A DNA stretch of 64,000 nt. Origin: Oscarella lobularis (lineage: Eukaryota; Porifera; Homoscleromorpha; Homosclerophorida; Oscarellidae). Position numbers and translations under genes: made by a program. The DNA lies in the NCBI RefSeq assembly GCF_947507565.1, contig NC_089182.1, positions 2,356,001 through 2,420,000 on the forward strand, in the 5' to 3' direction. Below the pieces are notes generated by a model that saw only the letters and a list, made by a program, of their open reading frames with translations, did not search any database and was not told the origin of the DNA. Below are positions 36,188 through 45,329 of the stretch, in pieces (position 1 is the stretch's first letter; each line of letters opens with the position of its first letter).

Positions 36188-36271
36188 ATGTCGTCGAAAA
36201 ATCAGCCGAAGCTGCTCTCTACGACGATCTGCTCTACGATTCGATGATCAGCGGTGACAACCTCTTCGCCT
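36188..36271 (+). pseudogene. Fragment of FEM1 5' end left by tandem duplication
   Basis: Starting at an ATG, this stretch matches the first roughly 100 bases of the FEM1 gene at 37382 (ATG, TCGTCG, CAGCCGAAGCTGCTCTCTAC and on to CTCTTCGCC). It carries a 2-base insertion after the third codon and an internal deletion of about 15 bases, then stops matching. It sits just after copy A exactly as FEM1 sits after copy B, so the duplicated unit was the PLA2-like gene plus the start of FEM1. Confidence 0.85.
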
Positions 36272-36385
36272 GAAGGAAGACAAAAAATTCTTCAGAAAAG
36301 TAAGACATCCTGCCAATGTCCGTTGCTAAGATCCTGTTATGAAATATTCAAAATCCCTCACGCTAGCCAACGCCCAAGATCAAAA

Positions 36386-37255
36386 ATGCGTTTCATCGCT
36401 CCACTTCTCGTCTTTGTCTTGAGTTGGAACGCAGTCGACTCATCTGTGCTGTCGCACAGACTCGCCATCGACACGTCGGGCCAAAATCGACTCAAGGGCA
36501 CGTATCTGACAGAAACGGGCCGATACGTGACGTTCGACGCCGAAGGAGATCATCGCGTCGACATATGGCTAGACGGCCGGCCACTGCTGCACAAGCAAAC
36601 CGGCAACCGCAACGACGAACCGATGACGGTGACTGTAGAACATACAACGTTTGTTTTCAGTCCGAACGGAAGCAAAGTCGGAGTTCTTCGTCACGGCGAG
36701 TGGACGGGAAAGGAGAAGGATCTGAAGCAATATTGGAAGCGAGCGATGAGTGAAGCTAGAGAACAGGGCGACTATCAGCTACTGGAGGAATTGTCTCGAG
36801 CATTAGGCGAGTACGGAGTGAGAGGACATACCAGTACATCGGCACTCTCGCTCTTCCACTTGTGCCGTACAATTCTATCGGCCGTTGAGGCTGATATGGC
36901 AACTATAAGGGATCCATCTCCAACGAAAGTGCGTAAAAGGCGAGCATGGTGGAGCGGCAATTCTTCTCCTTCTTCACAAGTTAGGCCGCTGCGCCCCTGT
37001 AATAGCTTGGAGAACAATAAAGATGACGAATGTCTGGGAATGTGCGGGAAGGCATGCACCTGTTGGTCCTGGATGTGCGGTAACTGCTGCTTCCATCGTG
37101 GATGCTTTGATCACGACATATGCTGCGGTGAAAAACACGGTGAAAAGGGCTGCGGCTTCCATAGTTCCAAGTGCCTCTTTCCATTCAGCTTCTCATGCGA
37201 TCGTTATTCTGGTTATAACAGGAGGAAGAATACGTGCAAACCGTGCAATTACTGA
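36386..37255 (+). CDS. Secreted Cys-rich PLA2-like protein, copy B
   Basis: About 289 residues from the ATG at 36386, with the same signal peptide, N-terminal domain and basic cleavage-like site as copy A. The two are almost identical until about residue 185, then diverge: copy B has an insert rich in Ser/Pro (SGNSSPSSQVRPLRP) and a different Cys-rich C-terminus (CGKACTCWSWMCGNCCFHRG, FDHDICC). Sharp divergence after near-identity suggests either gene conversion of the 5' half or selection on the C-terminal domain. The His-Asp pair of the PLA2-like helix is conserved. Cellular role unknown; likely secreted. Confidence 0.7.
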   Translation: MRFIAPLLVFVLSWNAVDSSVLSHRLAIDTSGQNRLKGTYLTETGRYVTFDAEGDHRVDIWLDGRPLLHKQTGNRNDEPMTVTVEHTTFVFSPNGSKVGVLRHGEWTGKEKDLKQYWKRAMSEAREQGDYQLLEELSRALGEYGVRGHTSTSALSLFHLCRTILSAVEADMATIRDPSPTKVRKRRAWWSGNSSPSSQVRPLRPCNSLENNKDDECLGMCGKACTCWSWMCGNCCFHRGCFDHDICCGEKHGEKGCGFHSSKCLFPFSFSCDRYSGYNRRKNTCKPCNY

Positions 37256-37275
37256 TTGTGCTAAACATTTATTTG

Positions 37276-37351
37276 TTGTGTCCATTCATTCGTTGTGTCA
37301 CTGTATTCGTTGTGTCACTGTATTCGTTGTGTCACTGTATTCGTTGTGTCG
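37276..37351. repeat. 18-bp direct tandem repeat before FEM1
   Basis: About four copies of a unit like gtattcgttgtgtcact lie between copy B and the FEM1 start codon. They sit in the presumed 5' UTR or promoter of FEM1 and are absent from the equivalent place after copy A. Confidence 0.85.
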
Positions 37352-37381
37352 TTCGATGTTTATCCGGGATTCTGCCGAACG

Positions 37382-39286
37382 ATGTCGTCGAAATCAGCCG
37401 AAGCTGCTCTCTACGACGATCTGCTTTACGACTCGACGATCAACGGCGACAAAATCGACCTCCACAACCTCTTCGCCTACGTCGCCGTCCAACTGCCGCG
37501 CGCGCCGCGTCGTTACGACGATACGTGCCTTCTCGTCCAAGCGGCGCGTCACGGCCGAAAGCAAATCGTCGAATACCTCGTCGAAAAGCGCTCGGTGCCC
37601 GTCGACAGCGTCGGTCGCATGCGAATCGAACGAGGCGAAACGTCGCGCGCGACTGCCGCCTGGATCGCCGCCGCGTCGAACCAAATCGACGTTCTTCGCT
37701 ATCTCGTCGATCGGGGCGCGCGTCCGACCTATCGCAACGAATTCGGCGAATCGCCGCTCGACATCGCCTGCAAACTCGGTCACATCGAAATCGTTCGCTA
37801 TCTCGTCGAAACGGTCGGCGTTCCCACGGAAACGTGCAACGCGCTCGGTCGAACGCCCTTTCTGACGGCGTGCGCCGAAGGAAACGTCGATCTCATACGC
37901 TATCTCATACACGCCGGCGTTGACATGACGACGGCGACAGTGGAATCGGGCGGCACGTGCTTGCACGCGTGCTCGTTCGTCTGCGGTCGCGTCGACGCCG
38001 TACGGGTTCTCTTGGAACACGGCGCGCGTCCGGGACCTAATCGGCACGGCAGTCCGCCCGTTCTCGACGCCGCCGCCATGGGACACGAGTCCGTCGTCGA
38101 GTTCTGGAGCGACTATTACAATCTCGACGACGAGATGAACGCCGCGCTCGTCGCCGACGCGTTCGCGCTTCTCGGAACGGCGTTCTGGCGCAAGGAGCGC
38201 GACAAGGCGTTTCGCTACTTTTTTCGCTCGTTCGAAATTCGTCGCAAGCATTGCGTTCCAGACGAGCGCTTTGCGCCGCTCGCGCCCGTCGTTGCGTACG
38301 GAAACGCGGAGGAAGTGACGACGATTGCCGGTCTGCACGCGCTGCGCGTCGGCAACGATCTGCTTCGTCTTCAGAAGCACTGTTTCATGGTTCGCGAGCG
38401 AATTCTCGGGCCGCGGCACGTAACGATTGCGCGTCCGTGCATCACGTTCAGCTACTATTTGAATCGAATCGGTCAAGAGGAGCTCGTCATGCCCATGTGG
38501 TTGTACGTTCTCGATCGGCAGATTGACGATTTCATGGAGTCCGGCCATTCGACGCTCACGTATGCGACTCTATTCACGCTCGCCCAGTCAATCCAGTTGC
38601 CCCATCTCGTCGTCAATCCGCTTCCGGCGCTCGAACGCTGTTGCCGAATTGTCGCCAAGTTGGGCCCGTCGCACATACGGACGTGGGTATTCGTTGAGAT
38701 TACGATGCACTATCTCTCGCTCTATCTCCACTACGCGAAGACGTATTTTCACAAGAACAACGCCGATGAGGGCGTGAAGGTCGGCACAATGATACGAGAC
38801 TTTATTCAAGTGGTTCCTCTCGGTCCCAACGGTCAAACAGTACTCCATTACGCTGTGGACGCGCGATCGACGAATCTCCACTTAGATAGTTCTTTACAGA
38901 TGGCCGTCTGCCAGTTTCCGTGTCCGGACACGGCCAAGTGTCTTTTATCAGCTGGCATGAATCCGAACGCGGCCGATTTTAAGGGAAACACGCCGCTGCA
39001 CGTCGCAGCGGAATCCTTTATAGAGAACCAAGATCAGTCGCCGGCTAAGTTAGAAGTTGTCCAACTTTTATTGAGTGCCGGCGCGTACGCGGGCGCACGA
39101 AACGCTTCTAAGGCGACGGCTTTGTATTTGGCGACAGGTGACGAGGATGCGAAGAGCGAATTGAGACGCGCCTATGAGGAGGGTTTGAATTTGCAACGGC
39201 TTGCCGCGTGTGCCGTTGTTGATCATCGTTTGCCGCACGTTGGCATCATACCCGCGAAATTATCTCTTTTTGTGAAAATGCACTAA
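37382..39286 (+). CDS. FEM1: FEM1 homologue, CRL2 substrate receptor
   Basis: One uninterrupted frame of 634 residues, close to vertebrate FEM1 length. The N-terminus carries ankyrin repeats (CLLVQAARHGRKQIVEYLVE, GESPLDIACKLGHIEIVRYL, GRTPFLTACAEGNVDLIRYL, LHACSFVCGRVDAVRVLLEH), then the central TPR-like region (LLGTAFWRKERDKAFRYFFR, ERILGPRHVTI) and two C-terminal ankyrins (GNTPLHVAAESF). FEM1 proteins recruit substrates, including those with C-terminal Arg degrons, to cullin-2 ubiquitin ligase through a VHL-type box. A single-exon gene amid intron-dense neighbours is notable. The three vertebrate paralogues A/B/C cannot be told apart here. Confidence 0.92.
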   Translation: MSSKSAEAALYDDLLYDSTINGDKIDLHNLFAYVAVQLPRAPRRYDDTCLLVQAARHGRKQIVEYLVEKRSVPVDSVGRMRIERGETSRATAAWIAAASNQIDVLRYLVDRGARPTYRNEFGESPLDIACKLGHIEIVRYLVETVGVPTETCNALGRTPFLTACAEGNVDLIRYLIHAGVDMTTATVESGGTCLHACSFVCGRVDAVRVLLEHGARPGPNRHGSPPVLDAAAMGHESVVEFWSDYYNLDDEMNAALVADAFALLGTAFWRKERDKAFRYFFRSFEIRRKHCVPDERFAPLAPVVAYGNAEEVTTIAGLHALRVGNDLLRLQKHCFMVRERILGPRHVTIARPCITFSYYLNRIGQEELVMPMWLYVLDRQIDDFMESGHSTLTYATLFTLAQSIQLPHLVVNPLPALERCCRIVAKLGPSHIRTWVFVEITMHYLSLYLHYAKTYFHKNNADEGVKVGTMIRDFIQVVPLGPNGQTVLHYAVDARSTNLHLDSSLQMAVCQFPCPDTAKCLLSAGMNPNAADFKGNTPLHVAAESFIENQDQSPAKLEVVQLLLSAGAYAGARNASKATALYLATGDEDAKSELRRAYEEGLNLQRLAACAVVDHRLPHVGIIPAKLSLFVKMH

Positions 39287-39389
39287 TAGGGAATATATTA
39301 TTATTTTGGGAATCATGCGGGCGAAATCGAAAGAATATCTGTGAAAATTCTGATACTATTAACAACATCTGTTCTCCTCTTCCTTCTAT

Positions 39390-40117
39390 TCAAACGGAGA
39401 AACTTTCTCCGCATCCGCAGACGCCCTTCACATTGGGGTTATTGAATACGAACTCGCTAGACAGCTTGCTCTCAATGAAGTCCATTTCGGTGCCCAGTAA
39501 GCTTAGCTGAGCCTTTGAATCGATGAGAAGAACAGCACCTGGAGGGATAGGTAAAGGGGAGGAGATGGAATTTAATACTATTGTCTCTCCTTAGAAAAAC
39601 GGGGGGAAAACGCGAATGGCATTACGCTCAGTTCATCACCTCTCTTTCTCTGACTTAGTCATGGTGCACAGGTAAGATAGGGGCCAACGCATAAATAACT
39701 AACTTTGCTTCAGACTGTACTGAGGGATAGGCCGCGCGAGACAACCGGTAAGCCCAATAGTTCTTCTATAGTACCCTCTTGATTGACTTCTTCGTCAAAT
39801 TTTTGCCTTTCTCTTGCGAATTCCAAGGTGTAGGCCAAACCGTTGCACCCTCGCGTCTTGACACCAACTCTCAGTCCCACCTTGAAAAGGCGAAGCTGTT
39901 TATTCCCTCTCTATCGTCCTATTCGTTTCTTACGGCGTCCGGTTGCTGACGGAGAAGACCTCTTACTCTGTTTGCAGCCGCTTGCGTCTAGTCGACTCAA
40001 AAATGACGACGAAGAGTGAGAGATTCTGTTTTGGCCTACCAGAACGAGAGCCGCACGCCTTGGAATTGTCTTTCTCTTTGTTGCCGCCCGAACAGTGGCC
40101 GTAAGGGCTTGAGACAT
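39390..40117 (-). CDS. ISCA1: ISCA1 iron-sulfur assembly protein
   Basis: The N-terminal exon starts MSQALTATVRAATKRKTIPR, a mitochondrial presequence like that of ISCA1. Later exons read VGLRVGVKTRGCNGLAYTLE, KAQLSLLGTEMDFIESKLSS and EFVFNNPNVKGVCGCGESFS; the three Cys of the A-type carrier (one in RGCNG, two in GCGES) are present. It helps insert 4Fe-4S clusters in mitochondrial proteins. I could not resolve the second exon (TPxAVxKIKxL part). Head to head with PET100, 75 bp between start codons; both products are mitochondrial. Confidence 0.9.
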
Positions 40118-40192
40118 GATGAAATTTTCTCGCAGTGATGTCACTGTTGGGGTCAGGGCAACGCGCGCACTCCGACGTCACTACCGTTCCAA

Positions 40193-40574
40193 ATGAAAGC
40201 GAAAAAGAGCGCTTTGGAGATCATGCGAGTACGATTGCTTTATTGAAGATCTTTATTGCATATTGGCCTTGCAGATGGGCGTATACGTCTTCTTTCCCGT
40301 CGCCGTCTTCTACGTCTTCAACCATCCGGATTTTTTCGACAAATTCGTGGAAGAAAAAAGAGTAAGACGCTCTCTATAGAATTTTTATTACGTGCATTGT
40401 GTCGTTTCAGCGAGTCTTCTTTCCACAAAGCAACGTAAAAATCGACATACCACTTCCTAATTGAAAAATAATTTACGTTTGCAGCGACCGCCGTTGGATA
40501 TCGAAGAAAACCGAAGAGTCTTGCAGGAAAAGATAAAAGAAAGAAAACTAAAGGCTACAGAGAAGTCAAATTAG
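40193..40574 (+). CDS. PET100: PET100 cytochrome c oxidase assembly factor
   Basis: Exons give about 80 residues: MKAKKSALEIMR, then MGVYVFFPVAVFYVFNHPDF with the single transmembrane segment, DKFVEEKR, RVFFP and the basic end RPPLDIEENRRVLQEKIKER. Size, single TM segment and the FPVAxFxxxNxxxxF pattern match PET100, which helps assemble complex IV in the mitochondrial inner membrane. The short third exon (RVFFPQSN) is by eye. Shares a 75-bp promoter region with ISCA1. Confidence 0.82.
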
Positions 40575-40802
40575 ATTCAGAAAAACTTCTTAGCATGTGT
40601 GTCATTTTTTTTGGACGAGAAGGTAAAGTACATACACTACTATTAGTTAGTTTACGTGTGCCTCTGTAGCATCATTTATGCCATAGTCGTCTTTCCTTTG
40701 AAGGGCCGAAGTGGAACCTCCACTGTTGTCGTCGCTGCGAATTGGCTGACTCTCTTCATTAGGCAAACGAAAGAATTTGAAATATCCCAACAGCCGTATC
40801 AC

Positions 40803-41780
40803 CTACAGAAGGTAGCCATTTCCCTCTTTAGTCGCCAAGGCACGCTGATTGCCTACCGTGTAAATTGCTATTGCACCACCCAGTATCGCTCCTGACAGTA
40901 TGTCAGACCAGCGGTGCTTGTTGTCCGTAAGACGAGACAAACAAACGAGAAAACCCAGCAGCGCTACGATCACCTCAAGAATGACTTTGAGTGCCTTGGA
41001 CACTACGCTGATGTCAGTAGCTTCGAGGTACAACTGTACACAGAGAATTGGAAATAGCTAAAGAAGAAATAGTTCTAAGGCGACTTACTATCATGTAGGT
41101 AGCCGCAAACGTTGTAATAGATGAGTGACCAGATGGCCAAGAAAGCCTTAATTAGGAGAGAAAATTTCAAATAACTAAGGTGATTACCAAAAAGGCCTCT
41201 TACCGCGACTCCGTTATATCTTTAGGATTGCCTGTACAAACGGATGCATCTCCTATGTAGAGATCATTCCCTTGGGCATCAGTGCAGTTGAAACGAGAAT
41301 AGTCTGGCTTGCAAACGGCAATGAAATTGGGCCTCAGACGGCCCACGGTGTATTTGCCGGTGGCGGTGAAGAGAGCCGTCAATGCAAAACCATATGCAAA
41401 GTAGAACGCTTGACTGATCAGAAGTCGAAAGACTCGACGAATCCTGATAGGGCAACAAGGCGTCAAAAGCTCTTTTCTGTCGTCGTTATGACGCCATCTC
41501 CTCGAAATGACAAGAGTTCCAATTAACATCTAAAAATAGTAGCTCCTTTTGACATTTCTCTCTCTTTCTCTGTTACCATGGCGAGTGGAAGAAAGAAGCA
41601 GAGAACTCCATCGAGGGCCGAGTTGACGGTATTTCCTTTGTCCGGATATCGTATTGTATTGTCGTCGCAGAAGAATCCTCGATGATACGGTTCGATTACG
41701 CCGACTTCGAGCAAAGTGGCAACAACGGCAGCGACAACGAAGATACAAAAGTCGACGCTTATCCAAAGAAACCTCTTCAT
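40803..41780 (-). CDS. Phospholipid phosphatase (PLPP/LPP family)
   Basis: From MKRFLWISVDFCIFVVAAVV the exons encode six likely membrane segments and the three PAP2 motifs: C1 KYTVGRLRPNF, C2 WPSGHSS (His catalytic) and C3 SRLTDNKHRWSDI (second His). These are the residues of the lipid phosphate phosphatase family, which removes phosphate from phosphatidic acid, LPA and related lipids on the outer face or lumen. FNCT in the second extracellular loop is a possible glycosylation site. Head to head with TMEM104-like A (81 bp between start codons); convergent with PET100. Confidence 0.92.
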
Positions 41781-41861
41781 TGCGTCTGTAACGCGCGCTC
41801 GATCGATCCGGAAGCGAAAAGAGGAGGTGCGCTAAAAAAGTCTTGCGCACCCCGGATAAAT

Positions 41862-43644
41862 ATGCAGCGATTAGAAATATCCGATTCGTTCAGCGCCTTC
41901 GGGGCGACGAAGATGAAGACGGTTCCGGGCGGCACGTTCGGCCTTGCCCTCGGCTTCTTCTACACGATCAACGTCGTCGTCGGCACGGGCTTTCTGGGCA
42001 TTCCGTACGCTTTCTATAAAGGCGGCGTCGTCGTCTGCGCACTCGCAATGATCGTCATCGCTTTCACGAGCGTCGTAACGACGCTCTGGGTTCTCGAGAC
42101 GATGTCGCGCGCTCAAGCGCTCGAACGCCACGCCGTCGAGCACGAATACGACGACGACGACGAGGAAGCGGCGCCGCAATGCAATTTCGTCGACGTCGCG
42201 AGCGAAAGCGAAGACGAACCGGAAATAAGCGACGACGACGAAAGTGGGCGTCTCCTGCCGCAGCGACGTCGACGCCGTCACTCGTCGAACGCCACGCCCA
42301 CGTACGAAATTCGTTCCGAACGTAAATTCGATTTTCCCGAACTCTGCCAACGCTTTCTCGGCCCCGTCGGAAAATACACGTACACGACGCTTCTCTCCAT
42401 CGGCGTCTTTCTCAATCTTTGGACGATGACGTCGATCGCGGCGACGGCTTGGTCCGTCAACGTGCCGCTGCGTCGCGACTGGTGGCCGTTTCGGTGGCCG
42501 TGCGACTCCAAGTCGATTGCGCCGGAGCACGGCTTTCATCCGGACGGCAACTGTTGGAACAACTACGCGATTTTCGTTCTCGTCTTTGCGCTCGTCGTCA
42601 CGCCGCTCTCCATGTTGGATTTGAAGCGACAGCGGTTCGTTCAAGTTGGCACCGGCGTGATGCGAGTTGTCGTCGTCGTGGCGATCATCGTCTATTGCAT
42701 TGTGGCGGACGTCAAGGAATCGTCGTTGTCGCCGACTCCGATCAATGGCTCGACTTCTATCAATCGCTCGACTAATGAAGAGGTTTCGTGGATTGCCGGC
42801 GATAGTTTTATTGATTTTCTCGTCGCTCTGCCAATTCTGTCCTATACGCTCGCGATACAGGTCAACGTGCCGACGCTCTCGCAGCCCATGGAACCGAAGC
42901 GAAAGCTCAAGCCGTTCTACATTTGGCTCTACGTGTTTTTATTTGGTTTCTATTTTTCTCTCGGCGTCGCCGTGCTTGCTTATTTGAAATCGAGTGTAGC
43001 CGAAAATTGCACTCTTTATTGGGTGAGAATTAGATGGGCTGGTAGTAGTGCTCACATTGCTTTTTTTCACATAGGCCTCTCTGACGTCTTCTGTTCATTC
43101 TGTTTCTCTGCGAGTTCTGTCGTACATCGTCGTAATCTTTCCTTCAATCGACGTTTGCTCAAGCTATCCGCTTGCCGTCGCTGTTTTGTCTAATGCCATT
43201 CACTCCCTCTTGGGACACGACAAGTCGGAGAGCAAAGCATTGGAAAGCAGAACGACGCGGTTCGTCTATCGTTTTATTTGCGCCGTTGCACCGATGATTG
43301 GTGCCACTTACGTGACGAATTTGTCGCTGCTGTTGCGATACGAAGGTCTTCTTACCTTTATACTATTCTTCTTCTTTCCCGCTCTTCTGCACTATTATTC
43401 CACTATGGAATGTCAAAAGACATTTGGACCCCCTCTGAAGGGTAGCTCGGCTGACGTGAATACCATCACTTATGACTTCTACGGCGCCGATGAAGCGGAC
43501 GGCGTTGAAGAACAGGCAATAAATGTTATCAAAACACCTTATTCGACGTTTTTTAGTGGCCTCTGGATGGTTCCATTGGTCGTTGTTTTCACTTTACTTG
43601 AAATAGGCGGCACACTGGCCGGTCTGATACTCAAAAAGGCATGA
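41862..43644 (+). CDS. TMEM104-like transporter A
   Basis: Exons 41862-43022 and 43075-43644 give 576 residues with about ten hydrophobic segments. The first reads TINVVVGTGFLGIPYAFYKG, the start of the amino-acid transporter (AA_trans/TMEM104) fold, with the unwound NxxVGTG site. A long acidic loop (HEYDDDDEEAAPQ, SESEDEPEISDDDESG) follows TM2, as in TMEM104. Further parts: CWNNYAIFVLVFALVVTPLS, LPILSYTLAIQVNVPTLSQP, FPSIDVCSSYPLAV. I chose the ATG at 41862 because upstream in-frame sequence runs into the divergent PLPP gene. Substrate unknown. Paralogue of the next gene. Confidence 0.78.
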
Positions 43645-43871
43645 CGGTTTTTATGATTAGTTTCTGTGATTCATCAGTTTTTTTGATGAACTGTTTTTTT
43701 GTAGTGAAGGTACCAGTACGGAACGTGAATATGGCTTCTGCTTATGAAATGGTACGTCTCTCTCGAGTACTCACTATTTTGCATCCCTCTGGCTAGACGT
43801 GGAGTTTCTTCATTGCGCAATGTACACTACACTGAGCTCTCATGCTTATCACGTGATCAGTCGAGAAGGTG

Positions 43872-45329
43872 ATGTTAGATCTATCATCATCATCGTCAAT
43901 GCCGCGCTCCGCCGCCGCTGCGGTGAAGACGTACAGCCCATTCGTCGGCTTCTGCTTCATCATCAACTACATCGTCGGAACGGGTTTCCTCGGCATACCG
44001 TACGTATTCTGGAACACGGGCGTCATCGCCGGCGTCGCGACGCTCGTCGTCATATCGATGGCGATCGCCATACCGGCGATATGGACGCTCGAGGTGATGG
44101 CACGCGCCCAGGCGATCGACGACGTCGACTCGTCGCGCGTGCAAGCGGACAGCGAAATGAAAGCCGTCTTTCGCATCGAAACCGATCGTCATTTCGAAGT
44201 GTCCGAACTGTGTCGAATCTTTCTCGGTCGCGTAGGCGGGGCCGTTTATCTGGTCCTCATTCTCATTTATTTGTTCATTGGCCAATGGCTCACCGGTCCC
44301 GTGGCGGGAACGGCGTGGTCGAGCAATTTGCCGCTCAATTTCGGAACTTTTCGCCAATGCTCTCAGGCCGATTTCAACGGCGTTCTTCATCCGTCGGACG
44401 GCTGCTGGAATAGCTATGCCCTCTGCATTCTCTTCTTTGCCATTATCGTCGTTCCGCTCTCCTGTCTCGACTTGAAAGAGCAGGAAATCGTTCAAGTGAC
44501 TCTCTCCATCACCCGTTTCGTCGTCATCACTTCGATTATCATTTATTCGATTGTCGCCGAAGTGAAAGGGTATAAAGGACATGAAAGCGTCGATCCGCCA
44601 CCCAATTCGACGGTGAAGGAACACGTGCTCGGTTTCAAAATGAACGGCTTTCTCGCCACGCTGCCCGTCGTCATCTACGCGCAAATGCTCCACGTCGCGA
44701 TACCGTCGCTCGTTCAGCCGATCAACGACAAGCGTCATCTCGGTCGTCTCTTCTGGTTGATATTTGCGACGACGTCCGTCATCTACGGCGTGCTCGGCGT
44801 CACCGCCGCCGTCTATCTCAAATACAGCGTCAACGAGCAGTGCACGCTCAACTGGGCCGACACGACGTCTTCCGGTCACAGCATGCTCCTTCGCGTCTAT
44901 TCGTACTTCGTCGTCATTTTTCCCAGTCTTGACGTCCTGTCTGCCTATCCGCTCGGCGCGATCATCATGGCAAACATGGTCGAGTATCTGTTCACTGGCA
45001 ATCCGCGCGTTCAATCCGGCCGCTTTTTTGTGACCGTGAATCGATTCGTCTGGGCGACGTTGCCGCTCATTTGCTCCGTCTATCTCTCTGATCTGGTTGA
45101 ACTCGATAAGTTTGCCGGGTTGCCCGCTTTCTGTGCCGCTTTCATATTTCCCGCTTTTCTTCAATGGAGGTCGGTCAAAATGTGTCAGAATCGATTTGGG
45201 ACGTCCATCACGCCATACACGTCGCGATGGGTTAGCGGATTTGGCGTTGTTGGGGTCGTTTTTGCATTTGGCGTCGTTATTACTATTGCCACTTTTGTCA
45301 GTTTCTTTTTACCGCACAGCCTGGCTTGA
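43872..45329 (+). CDS. TMEM104-like transporter B
   Basis: A single-exon paralogue of the preceding gene, about 485 residues. It repeats the same landmarks: FIINYIVGTGFLGIPYVFWN, CWNSYALCILFFAIIVVPLS, LPVVIYAQMLHVAIPSLVQP, FPSLDVLSAYPLGAI, and ends SFFLPHSLA. The acidic loop after TM2 is much shorter than in copy A (DDVDSSRVQADSEMK). A has one intron and B none at that point, so they diverged some time ago. Likely an amino-acid/proton-type transporter by fold; substrate unknown. Confidence 0.76.
   Translation: MLDLSSSSSMPRSAAAAVKTYSPFVGFCFIINYIVGTGFLGIPYVFWNTGVIAGVATLVVISMAIAIPAIWTLEVMARAQAIDDVDSSRVQADSEMKAVFRIETDRHFEVSELCRIFLGRVGGAVYLVLILIYLFIGQWLTGPVAGTAWSSNLPLNFGTFRQCSQADFNGVLHPSDGCWNSYALCILFFAIIVVPLSCLDLKEQEIVQVTLSITRFVVITSIIIYSIVAEVKGYKGHESVDPPPNSTVKEHVLGFKMNGFLATLPVVIYAQMLHVAIPSLVQPINDKRHLGRLFWLIFATTSVIYGVLGVTAAVYLKYSVNEQCTLNWADTTSSGHSMLLRVYSYFVVIFPSLDVLSAYPLGAIIMANMVEYLFTGNPRVQSGRFFVTVNRFVWATLPLICSVYLSDLVELDKFAGLPAFCAAFIFPAFLQWRSVKMCQNRFGTSITPYTSRWVSGFGVVGVVFAFGVVITIATFVSFFLPHSLA

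Noticed and set aside
37394-38548. Long minus-strand frame opposite FEM1
   Set aside because: A codon-bias shadow of FEM1, with low-complexity Arg/Asp/Val content.
37295-39286. Longer FEM1 start using the 18-bp repeat region as coding
   Set aside because: The extra residues are a translated tandem repeat; the ATG at 37382 matches the family start and the duplicated 5' fragment.
41682-41861. Upstream extension of TMEM104-like A
   Set aside because: The extension is antisense to the first exon of PLPP and unlike the family; the ATG at 41862 is preferred.
43896-45164. Long minus-strand open frame opposite TMEM104-like B
   Set aside because: It is very Arg/Asp/Glu-rich, has no family likeness, and mirrors a real membrane protein.
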